From positions 1 to 44,939 of the forward strand of contig JAILCP010000091.1 in the NCBI GenBank assembly GCA_024680055.1: DNA of 44,939 bases. The letters are read 5' to 3'. Within the stretch, counting starts at the first letter, position 1. Each line of letters begins with the position of its first letter. The notes beneath the pieces were generated by a model, which ran no database searches, was not told the DNA's origin, and saw only the letters and a program-made list of their open reading frames with translations. Of the stretch, positions 19,424 to 27,262 are shown piece after piece. This DNA is from Lachnospiraceae bacterium. GTDB taxonomy: Bacteria > Bacillota > Clostridia > Lachnospirales > Lachnospiraceae. The position numbers were made by a program, and so were the translations under genes.

Positions 19424-21583
19424 ATGGATAGAAACGAATATAAACAAAAACTAGATAGTATACGAGAGTGTGTTTCTCAAGGGAAAATCGATGAAGCGGT
19501 ATCCATGGTAGAATCCATTAATTGGAAGAAGATACATACTGTATCAGCATTGTGTCTGGCAGGAGAAGTGTATGAAAAGGCAGAGCGTTATGAGGAAAGT
19601 AAGGCCATGCTTTTAGAGGCATACGAAAGATCTCCTATTGGAAGAACAATTATATATAGACTTGCTATTGTAGCAGTGAAATCCGGAAATATGGAGGAGG
19701 CAGAGGAATTTTATAATGAATTTACCTCCATTGCGCCTACAGACAATGTGCGCTATATATTGAAATATCAGATTAGTCGTGCAAAAGGAGTGCCGGTAAC
19801 AGAGTTGATTGGCATTCTGGAAGAATACAAAGAACGAGAAAGTTCAGAGCGCTGGTCTTTTGAACTTGCCATGTTATATCACAAAGCCCGTATGGCAGAT
19901 AAGTGCGTGGAATTATGTGATGAGATTATTTTATGGTACGGCGAAGGAAAATATGTGGAAAAAGCCCTGGAATTAAAGATGATTTATCAGCCTCTTACAG
20001 AGGTTCAGGAAAAGAAATTCCGCAGGATGAAACAGTGCCGTGACGGAGTATTAAAGGTAACTCCGGACGAAGAGATTTTAAGTGGTGAGATTTTATCGGA
20101 AACCAAGGTGATTCCTGAGGTGAAAGCTCCATCTCCTACATTTAACACAGTGAATCTGCAACAGGAACTGGCAGATAATATGAAGAAGATTATGGAGGCC
20201 ACAGAGAAGGAAACCGTTTCTTCTCATATGGATCAGATCAAAGAACTGGTTCAGACCATTCCTTATCTTCAGATGGAGGATGAGAATAAGAAAGAAGACG
20301 TTGGGGATGATAAATATGGACATATTCAAACCGACGAAGAAATAGACGGCTCTTTGAAAATTGATTTTAAAGAGATGTTGGGAGAAGAACAGGGCGGACA
20401 GATGAGTCTGAATGTTCCGAATCAGCCAACAGCTGAGCAGCAGATAACCGGACAGATGAGTATTGAAGAAGTACTGAAAGAATGGGAAAAGACCAAGGTT
20501 GCTGCGAAAATGGCTCTTGAAGTGGCAGAGAAGAAGCGTTTGGAATCTGCCAAGGCCAGAGCGTTAAAAGAAGCAGAAGGAATCATGGATCGTCTCAATG
20601 ACGTAATTCCTCAGCTTGAAGCGGGAAAAACACCTCGCCAGTTAATGGAAGAGGAATATGTCAATAAGATGGAAGAATACGGAGAAGATGATGTGGAACA
20701 ACTTCCGGAAACGGAAGAAACCGTAGATTCAAAGGTAGATTCAAAGGTAGATGAGCCGGTGGAAAAGGCTCTTGAAGAAGTGCCGGAGAATCCGGTGGAG
20801 GAAGAAGAAGCCACAGAAGAAAGAAAACACATCACATTCCTTCGAGAGGATCAGAAGGAGTTATTTGCGTACTTCTTAAAGGTAGATGGCATGGAGAAAC
20901 AGATTTGTACTGCCATGGATGCCATGATTCACAAAGAGAATACCATAAATTCCGTCACCGGAAATCTTTTGATTGAAGGTGGACGAGGAAGTGGAAAGAC
21001 TGCACTTGCCTTAAATCTGGTCAAGGCCCTTCGCCAGGAAAAGGCAGCAAACAATAATCGTGTTGGAAAGATTACCGCATCTGCATTAAATACCAAGGAT
21101 GTATTGAATCTGGTGAACAAGGTAAGCGGCGGTTATCTTATTATAGAAAAGGCCGGAGATATGAACCATGAGACAGCAGAGGGACTGTCGCTTGCAATGG
21201 AAGGAAATACAGAAGGACTTACGGTGATTATGGAAGATACCCGTGCAGGACTGCAAGAGGCATTACAGCAGAGCGCATCCTTAGCCGGTAAGTTTAGTGA
21301 GAAGATTTCCATTCCGGTATTTACCATTGATGAGTTAGTTCATTTTGCAAAGAGTTATGCAAAAGAAGCAGATTGTGAAATTGATGAAATTGCCATTCTT
21401 GCTCTTTATAACAGAATCAGCAATGTACAAAAGGGAGACAAGGCTACCTACGTAGCAGAAGTAAAGGATATTATGGATGAAGCCATTGCCAATGCGCAAA
21501 AAGGCGGATTTAAGAAAGCCTTTTTGAAAAAGAAGACCAATGATGGTTTGACCATTATCCATGAGCAAGATTTCCAAAACTAG
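19424..21583 (+). CDS. TPR-repeat protein with C-terminal AAA+-like ATPase domain
   Basis: A 719-residue cytosolic protein. Residues about 1-200 form tetratricopeptide-like helix pairs (AGEVYEKAERYEESKAML, AVKSGNMEEAEEFYNEF). Residues about 220-470 are acidic, low complexity and helical, with a tandem DSKVDSKVD repeat. Residues about 470-700 are a P-loop domain: Walker A GGRGSGKT at 519-526, and where AAA+ CbxX-type proteins have a DE Walker B, this has YLIIEKAG (Glu575-Lys576). No sensor arginine could be assigned. It may be a protein-remodelling or scaffolding ATPase; the partner is unknown. AAAGAGG precedes the ATG. glgB follows at 10 bases, so the two are co-transcribed. Confidence 0.8.
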   Translation: MDRNEYKQKLDSIRECVSQGKIDEAVSMVESINWKKIHTVSALCLAGEVYEKAERYEESKAMLLEAYERSPIGRTIIYRLAIVAVKSGNMEEAEEFYNEFTSIAPTDNVRYILKYQISRAKGVPVTELIGILEEYKERESSERWSFELAMLYHKARMADKCVELCDEIILWYGEGKYVEKALELKMIYQPLTEVQEKKFRRMKQCRDGVLKVTPDEEILSGEILSETKVIPEVKAPSPTFNTVNLQQELADNMKKIMEATEKETVSSHMDQIKELVQTIPYLQMEDENKKEDVGDDKYGHIQTDEEIDGSLKIDFKEMLGEEQGGQMSLNVPNQPTAEQQITGQMSIEEVLKEWEKTKVAAKMALEVAEKKRLESAKARALKEAEGIMDRLNDVIPQLEAGKTPRQLMEEEYVNKMEEYGEDDVEQLPETEETVDSKVDSKVDEPVEKALEEVPENPVEEEEATEERKHITFLREDQKELFAYFLKVDGMEKQICTAMDAMIHKENTINSVTGNLLIEGGRGSGKTALALNLVKALRQEKAANNNRVGKITASALNTKDVLNLVNKVSGGYLIIEKAGDMNHETAEGLSLAMEGNTEGLTVIMEDTRAGLQEALQQSASLAGKFSEKISIPVFTIDELVHFAKSYAKEADCEIDEIAILALYNRISNVQKGDKATYVAEVKDIMDEAIANAQKGGFKKAFLKKKTNDGLTIIHEQDFQN
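20723..20752 (+). repeat. 12-base tandem repeat inside the TPR/ATPase gene
   Basis: The unit GTAGATTCAAAG occurs twice in full and once as its first 6 bases, in frame, encoding the VDSK repeat in the acidic linker. Slippage would add or remove four residues without a frameshift. Confidence 0.85.
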
Positions 21584-21593
21584 GAGGAAAAGA

Positions 21594-23486
21594 ATGGAAC
21601 GGATTACTGAGATGGATTGCTATCTGTTTGGTGAAGGAACACATTATGAGATTTATAATAAATTAGGGGCGCATCTTGGAAAAAGCAGCAACAAAGAGGG
21701 CTGCTTTTTTGCCGTTTGGGCACCTCATGCAAAATCGGTAAGTGTGGTAGGTGATTTTAATCACTGGACAGTAGAAGAAAATGATATGGGAGAGCCTACC
21801 GAAGGCGGAGTGTATGAGGTTTTTATCCCGGGTGTAAAGCGGGGAGATTTATATAAATTTGCCATTTGCACCAAAGAGGGGGAACTTCTTTATAAGGCCG
21901 ATCCCTTTGCCAGATTTAACGAAAGACGACCGGGAACCGCGTCTGTTGTGTGGGATAACGTGGACCATGAGTGGGAAGATCAGGTTTGGTTAAAGAATCG
22001 GGATAAAAAGAATTTTGACAAAGAACCAATGGCTATTTACGAGGTTCATCCGGGATCTTTTATGAAGCATCCCGGCAGAGAAGGGGACGATTGTCTTTAT
22101 ACCTATAATCAGCTGGCAGATGTTTTAATCGATTACGTATTGAAAATGGGATATACCCATGTGGAATTTATGGGTATTTGTGAGTATCCATACGATGGTT
22201 CCTGGGGATATCAGGTAACCGGGTATTATGCCCCAACGGCCAGATACGGAACGCCGGAGGATTTTGCCGCAATGGTGGACAGATTCCATCAGGCAGGCAT
22301 CGGTGTAATCCTGGATTGGGTACCGGCTCATTTCCCAAAGGACAGCCATGGCCTTGCGGATTTTGACGGCGAGGCAACCTATGAATATGCAGACAGCAGA
22401 AAGGGTGAACACCCGGACTGGGGAACAAAGATTTTTGATTACAGTAAAAATGAAGTAGTGAATTTCCTTATTGGAAGTGCACTGTTTTTCGTGGAAGAAT
22501 ATCATATTGACGGATTGCGTGTGGATGCGGTGGCATCTATGCTTTATTTGGATTATGGGAAAAAGGATGGCCAGTGGGTGGCCAATAAATACGGAGACAA
22601 CCGAAATTTGGAGGCGATCCAGTTTTTGAAACATCTGAATTCCGTAATGAAGGAAAAACATCCGTCGGTAATGATGATTGCGGAAGAGTCCACTGCATGG
22701 CCGAAGATTTCTGCACCGGTTGAGGATGGTGGACTTGGATTTACTTATAAATGGAATATGGGTTGGATGCACGACTTTTTGGAATATATGAAGCTGGATC
22801 CGCTGTTCCGTAAGTACAATCACCACCTTTTAACCTTTGGAATGAGTTACAATGAAAGTGAAAAATTCATTCTGGTACTGTCTCATGATGAGGTGGTGCA
22901 TTTGAAGTGTTCCATGATTAACAAAATGCCGGGACTGGGATTTGATAAGTTTAAGAACCTGATGTTAGGATATACCTTCTTTATCACACATCCCGGTAAA
23001 AAGCTATTATTTATGGGGCAGGATATTGCTCAGCTTCGGGAGTGGAGCGAAGATCGTGAGCTTGACTGGTTTTTATTGGAGAAAAAGGAGCATCGCCAAT
23101 TGCAAAGCTATATGCAAACCCTTTTATCTCTCTATAAAGATTGCAAGGCCCTTCATACCCACGATCATGATTGGAAGGGCTTTGAATGGATCAATGCCAA
23201 GGACGGAGACAGAAGTATTCTTAGCTTTGTGCGAAAGGGCACGAAGAAAAATGAGAATCTATTAGTAGTATTGAATTTTACCCCTATGGACCGACCGGAT
23301 TATCGATGCGGTGTACCAAAGAGGGGAACCTATAAAAGAATCCTCAGTAGCGCCATGGAACAGTATGGCGGAAGCGATATGGAAGAAAAGGAAGAATTTG
23401 TGGCAGAAAAGAAAGAGTGCGACGATAGAGCCTATTCTTTTGCCTATCCGTTAAAGGGCTACGAGGCAGTAATTTTCCGGTATTAA
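21594..23486 (+). CDS. glgB: 1,4-alpha-glucan branching enzyme
   Basis: Transfers alpha-1,4 segments to make alpha-1,6 branches in glycogen. 630 residues from ATG 21594, chosen because AGGAGG (21582-21587) is 6 bases upstream; an in-frame ATG at 21561 lies inside the previous gene. Order: CBM48 domain (about 20-110, VSVVGDFNHW), GH13 barrel (about 145-500), C-terminal beta domain. Catalytic residues visible: Asp311 (GLRVDAV), Glu364/365 (AEESTAWP) and Asp432 (LSHDEV). The GSWGYQVTGYYAPTARYGTPEDF stretch region is classical GlgB. No other glycogen genes are nearby, so it stands apart from a glg operon. Confidence 0.96.
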   Translation: MERITEMDCYLFGEGTHYEIYNKLGAHLGKSSNKEGCFFAVWAPHAKSVSVVGDFNHWTVEENDMGEPTEGGVYEVFIPGVKRGDLYKFAICTKEGELLYKADPFARFNERRPGTASVVWDNVDHEWEDQVWLKNRDKKNFDKEPMAIYEVHPGSFMKHPGREGDDCLYTYNQLADVLIDYVLKMGYTHVEFMGICEYPYDGSWGYQVTGYYAPTARYGTPEDFAAMVDRFHQAGIGVILDWVPAHFPKDSHGLADFDGEATYEYADSRKGEHPDWGTKIFDYSKNEVVNFLIGSALFFVEEYHIDGLRVDAVASMLYLDYGKKDGQWVANKYGDNRNLEAIQFLKHLNSVMKEKHPSVMMIAEESTAWPKISAPVEDGGLGFTYKWNMGWMHDFLEYMKLDPLFRKYNHHLLTFGMSYNESEKFILVLSHDEVVHLKCSMINKMPGLGFDKFKNLMLGYTFFITHPGKKLLFMGQDIAQLREWSEDRELDWFLLEKKEHRQLQSYMQTLLSLYKDCKALHTHDHDWKGFEWINAKDGDRSILSFVRKGTKKNENLLVVLNFTPMDRPDYRCGVPKRGTYKRILSSAMEQYGGSDMEEKEEFVAEKKECDDRAYSFAYPLKGYEAVIFRY

Positions 23487-23496
23487 TGGAGAAAAC

Positions 23497-24669
23497 ATGG
23501 ACGAATTAAAGGAATTACTTGAACAGGAACTTTGCGAAGACCTGCAGCAGATTATTATCAGCAACCCCAAAACCAAGGGGGAAGTGAAAAAGATTCATAT
23601 CAGACCGATTCTTTTGCAGAACCGGTTGTGCTATCAAATGGCACAATACACACAAAAGCAGGTGTTTCATAAAAACCTGACCGGGGAGGAAGCACTTTTG
23701 GCCATCATGGAGAGGTGTCAAGAATTTAAACAGTTGCAGCTGGAGTCTTCCCATATGCAGCTGACCGCTCTTTTTGGTAAAAAAGGCAACGTAACCATAA
23801 AGAAAAAAATGAGAAATAGCGAGAAAAAAGCTGTTTTAACCCATAATCGTAAAAAGCAGTACATGATTGAACCGGGGGAAAAGGCACCATTTTTGGTGGA
23901 CCTTGGTGTAATCAGCAAAGAAGGGGAAATCATTCACAGTCGCTACGACAAATTTAAACAGATCAATCGTTTCCTGGAATTTGTAAGGGATGTGGAAGAC
24001 TATCTGCCAAAGGACAGAGAGGCGGTCATTATTGATTTTGGCTGTGGTAAAAGTTACCTCACCTTTGCCATGTACTATTATTTGCATGAGAAAAAAGGCT
24101 ATGATGTGCGCATGATCGGGTTGGACTTGAAGCAGGATGTGATTGAGCACTGCAACAGGTTAAAAGACAGCTATGGCTATGAAAAGTTGAATTTTTATGT
24201 AGGAGATATTGCAGATTATAAAGCTGTGGACAAGGTGGACATGGTGGTAACCTTGCATGCCTGTGATACCGCCACGGATTATGCCTTATACAATGCAGTA
24301 AGCTGGGGAGCAGAAATTATCCTTTCTGTGCCTTGCTGTCAGCATGAGATGAATTTGCAATTGAAAAAGAAGAAGCCGAAAAATCAATTGTATCCGCTGT
24401 TTTCCTATGGATTGATCCAGGAAAGAAGCGCAGCGCTTTTTACCGACGCCATTCGTGGGGAAATTTTAAAAGAGCAGGGATATAAGGTACAGATTTTAGA
24501 GTTTATCGATATGGAACACACCCCGAAAAATGTTTTGATTCGGGCGGTGAAATCCACAGACAGAAAGAAGATTGAAATCGGAAGCAGGGATGTGGCGACG
24601 TACCGGGACGCCATGGACTATCTTGGCGTGACCACCACATTAAGCAGGTTATTTGATGAGGAGAGCTAG
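23497..24669 (+). CDS. SAM-dependent methyltransferase (Methyltransf_32-like)
   Basis: 390 residues. The N-terminal 130 residues are basic and may bind RNA (KKKMRNSEKKAVLTHNRKKQ). Then a class I SAM domain: motif I IIDFGCGKSYLTFAMYYYL (Gly182-Gly184), an acidic strand end MIGLDLK, and a VVTLHACDTATDYAL motif. VPCCQHE follows, and the DTATDYAL/CCQHE pair is shared with the Methyltransf_32 family (GSTCD-like). The substrate, possibly an RNA base, is not known. It follows glgB by 10 bases and abuts the next gene. Confidence 0.8.
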   Translation: MDELKELLEQELCEDLQQIIISNPKTKGEVKKIHIRPILLQNRLCYQMAQYTQKQVFHKNLTGEEALLAIMERCQEFKQLQLESSHMQLTALFGKKGNVTIKKKMRNSEKKAVLTHNRKKQYMIEPGEKAPFLVDLGVISKEGEIIHSRYDKFKQINRFLEFVRDVEDYLPKDREAVIIDFGCGKSYLTFAMYYYLHEKKGYDVRMIGLDLKQDVIEHCNRLKDSYGYEKLNFYVGDIADYKAVDKVDMVVTLHACDTATDYALYNAVSWGAEIILSVPCCQHEMNLQLKKKKPKNQLYPLFSYGLIQERSAALFTDAIRGEILKEQGYKVQILEFIDMEHTPKNVLIRAVKSTDRKKIEIGSRDVATYRDAMDYLGVTTTLSRLFDEES

Positions 24670-27207
24670 ATGAAAAAGGGATTAATAAAAGCAGGGGTTT
24701 TACTGGGAATACTGGTTGTGGCCATTGTGATCATGGAAATTATTTTCAGTGAAAGCGGAGAAGATTTAACGGTAAAAATGAAAGGCGCCACATTACCGGT
24801 GGTGTATTTTGAGCAAAATGGCAAGGAAATCAATCCGTTGTACGGCTATACTTCCGAAATGGAGCCCCAGTTTACAAGGGACAGCATTACTCCATTGGAT
24901 GATAATTTGTCCCTGGATTTGAGGGTAAACACCTACGGACAAAAGGTAAAAGAAATTAATTACCAGATCAGAACTCTGGATTCTGCCCGTCTGGTGGAAG
25001 ATACCGTCATAGACAAGTATACGCAAAACGGGGATACGGCAGCAGCCACCCTCAGTGTGAAAAATCTTTTGGACAACAATGCGGAATATCAGCTGGTCAT
25101 CAACCTGAAGATGGAAAATCAGGTGGTGCATTATTACACCAGAATTATGATTCCAAAAGATACCGGTATTGCCCAGTGTGTGGATTTTGCCAATTCCTTC
25201 CATGAAAAAACCTTTGATAAAAGCAATACAGGGGAATTAAGCAAATACATGGAACCGGATTCCGGTAAAAAAACCAACAGCAGTTTAAATTACACCACCA
25301 TTAATTCTTCGGTAAAACAGTTGTGCTGGGATTCTTTTAAGCCACAGCAGGTTGGAAATACCGAGGTGTCCATAAAGGAAATCAAAAAAGAATACAGTGT
25401 AATTATTTTATCCTATGTGATTTCAAGAACCGGTGCCAATGATGAACCGGAATATTACAATGTGGAAGAGTATTACCGTATCCGCTATGGAACAGACCGT
25501 ATGTTTTTACTGGATTTTGAGCGTAATGTGAATCAAATCTTCAATGAGAACGGTGATAACTTTACAGAAAATGCCATCAAACTTGGCGTTCGAAGCGGGG
25601 ATGTAAATTATATTAATAACGAAACCGGTACCATTGTTGGTTTTGTTCAGCAGGGAGATTTGTGGGAGTATAACAGTTTAAATGACAGTATTTCCAAGGT
25701 ATTCAGTTTCCGTGAGGACATGAACAACATGGACCGACGTGAAAATAACAGACAACACAGCATACGAATTATCCGTATAGATGAAACAGGAAGTATGGAC
25801 TTTATTGTATACGGCTATATGTGCCGTGGCAGTCATGAAGGAAAAGTGGGAATTTCCGTATTCCATTATGACTGTGTGACCAATGATATTGAGGAACAGA
25901 TTTGGATTCCATACACCAAGTCCTATCAAATGATGGAACAGGTGGTTGGAAAAGTGCTTTACGTAAACGATCATAACCAGCTGTTTTATATGTCTGAGGG
26001 CACCATTTATCAGGTGGACTTAAGTACCCGAAAAGAGGAAGCCATTGCAAAGGGCAGTGGAGATGAATGGTTTGCGGTTTCTGAAGATAACAGCATGCTG
26101 GCCTGGGTAGAAGGCGGAAATGCCAACGCAGGAACGACGCTGCATCTTTATAACATGGCTGAGGATGAACAGCGTGAAATTAAGGCAGCGAAGGGTGAGT
26201 ATATCAGACCTCTTGGATTTATCGGAACGGATTTGATATACGGAGATGCAAAGAAAAGCCAGGTGGTAACCGGAAGCTCCGGTGTGACCGTATTCCCGAT
26301 GTATGATGTAAAAATCATGGATGAAGAGGGAAAGGTTAAGAAAAATTATCAGAAGAGCGGTCGTTATGTGGTTGGTATTTCCATAGAGAATTTCACCATC
26401 ACCTTAGACCGGGTAAAATACAGCGATGGAAGTTATGTTTCCACCACGCCGGATACCATTATGAATATGTTGGAAGATGGGGAGAATGTGGCTAAGGTTC
26501 AAACCATTGGTGACGGAGAAAAGCAAAATGTGGTGGCCATTACGGTGGCTTCTGAAATTGACGATAACACACCAAACTTTTTAGCCACAAAGCTGGTGTC
26601 TACCAAAGAAGATCGAACCCTGGAAGTAAAATGCGACGGGGATGAAAAATATTATTATGCCTACGCAAAAGGCAAGGTGGTAAAAATTACACCGAAGGAA
26701 TCTGAGGCGGTGCAGATTGCAGCCAAAGAAACCGGAGTGGTGGTCGACGGATCTGCCCAATATGTATGGCAGCAGGCAAAAAGTGCTTATGTAAACACCT
26801 TTGGAGGAATGAGCGTGGATACTTCCAAGGTGGGAAATAACTATGTGGAGCGGGCACTTTGTGTGATTCTGAAAAAAGAAGGTGTCACCCTTTCTGTGGG
26901 AGAACTTTTGGACAATGGAAAGACCGCCAAGGGCATTTTGGAAAGCTCCATTTCCGGAGTTACGGTACTTGATTTATCCGGATGTAAACTGGAACAGATG
27001 CTATACTACGTAAGTCAGGGAAGTCCTGTTTACGCCATGGTTTCATCTTCAAAGCCGGTGTTGATCTGCGGATACAGCAAAGACAAGATTACCGTATACG
27101 ATCCGGCAAAAAATGATACAAAAACCTACAGCATGGAACAGGCAGAAAAAATGTTTAAGAAAGCAGGAAATGTTTTCTTAACCTATATAAAACGACAACA
27201 GCATTAA
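24670..27207 (+). CDS. Membrane-anchored propeller-like protein with degenerate C39-peptidase-like tail
   Basis: 845 residues. One membrane segment (about 7-27) anchors a long extracytoplasmic part. Residues about 35-290 are mainly strand and unrecognised. About 300-600 looks like a beta-propeller (NQLFYMSEGTIYQVDLSTR, DNSMLAWVEGG, GTTLHLYNM). The last 125 residues resemble the cysteine-peptidase C39 fold: YVERALCVILKKEG with Cys731, SPVYAMV, then KPVLICGYSKDKITVYDPAK, where active enzymes have His before the GY. The catalytic His thus seems lost, so I infer a non-enzymatic binding role. The ATG abuts the upstream TAG. The exact function is unknown. Confidence 0.75.
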   Translation: MKKGLIKAGVLLGILVVAIVIMEIIFSESGEDLTVKMKGATLPVVYFEQNGKEINPLYGYTSEMEPQFTRDSITPLDDNLSLDLRVNTYGQKVKEINYQIRTLDSARLVEDTVIDKYTQNGDTAAATLSVKNLLDNNAEYQLVINLKMENQVVHYYTRIMIPKDTGIAQCVDFANSFHEKTFDKSNTGELSKYMEPDSGKKTNSSLNYTTINSSVKQLCWDSFKPQQVGNTEVSIKEIKKEYSVIILSYVISRTGANDEPEYYNVEEYYRIRYGTDRMFLLDFERNVNQIFNENGDNFTENAIKLGVRSGDVNYINNETGTIVGFVQQGDLWEYNSLNDSISKVFSFREDMNNMDRRENNRQHSIRIIRIDETGSMDFIVYGYMCRGSHEGKVGISVFHYDCVTNDIEEQIWIPYTKSYQMMEQVVGKVLYVNDHNQLFYMSEGTIYQVDLSTRKEEAIAKGSGDEWFAVSEDNSMLAWVEGGNANAGTTLHLYNMAEDEQREIKAAKGEYIRPLGFIGTDLIYGDAKKSQVVTGSSGVTVFPMYDVKIMDEEGKVKKNYQKSGRYVVGISIENFTITLDRVKYSDGSYVSTTPDTIMNMLEDGENVAKVQTIGDGEKQNVVAITVASEIDDNTPNFLATKLVSTKEDRTLEVKCDGDEKYYYAYAKGKVVKITPKESEAVQIAAKETGVVVDGSAQYVWQQAKSAYVNTFGGMSVDTSKVGNNYVERALCVILKKEGVTLSVGELLDNGKTAKGILESSISGVTVLDLSGCKLEQMLYYVSQGSPVYAMVSSSKPVLICGYSKDKITVYDPAKNDTKTYSMEQAEKMFKKAGNVFLTYIKRQQH

Positions 27208-27212
27208 AGAAA

Positions 27213-27262
27213 ACCGTCCTTTTATCCGAAATAAGAAGTACAGGATAAAGGACGGTGTTTTT
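27213..27262 (+). terminator. Strong hairpin: terminator that also encloses the next gene's ribosome binding site
   Basis: ACCGTCC-TTTATCC arm (27213-27227, one unpaired T) pairs with GGATAAAGGACGGT (27243-27256), then GTTTTT and immediately ATG at 27263. The only Shine-Dalgarno-like sequence for that ATG is AAAGGA (27247-27252), inside the 3' arm. Confidence 0.85.

Noticed and set aside
22125-22826. Long 233-codon frame on the - strand inside glgB
   Set aside because: It mirrors glgB codons, has no ribosome binding site or recognisable motif, and lies within a clearly real gene.
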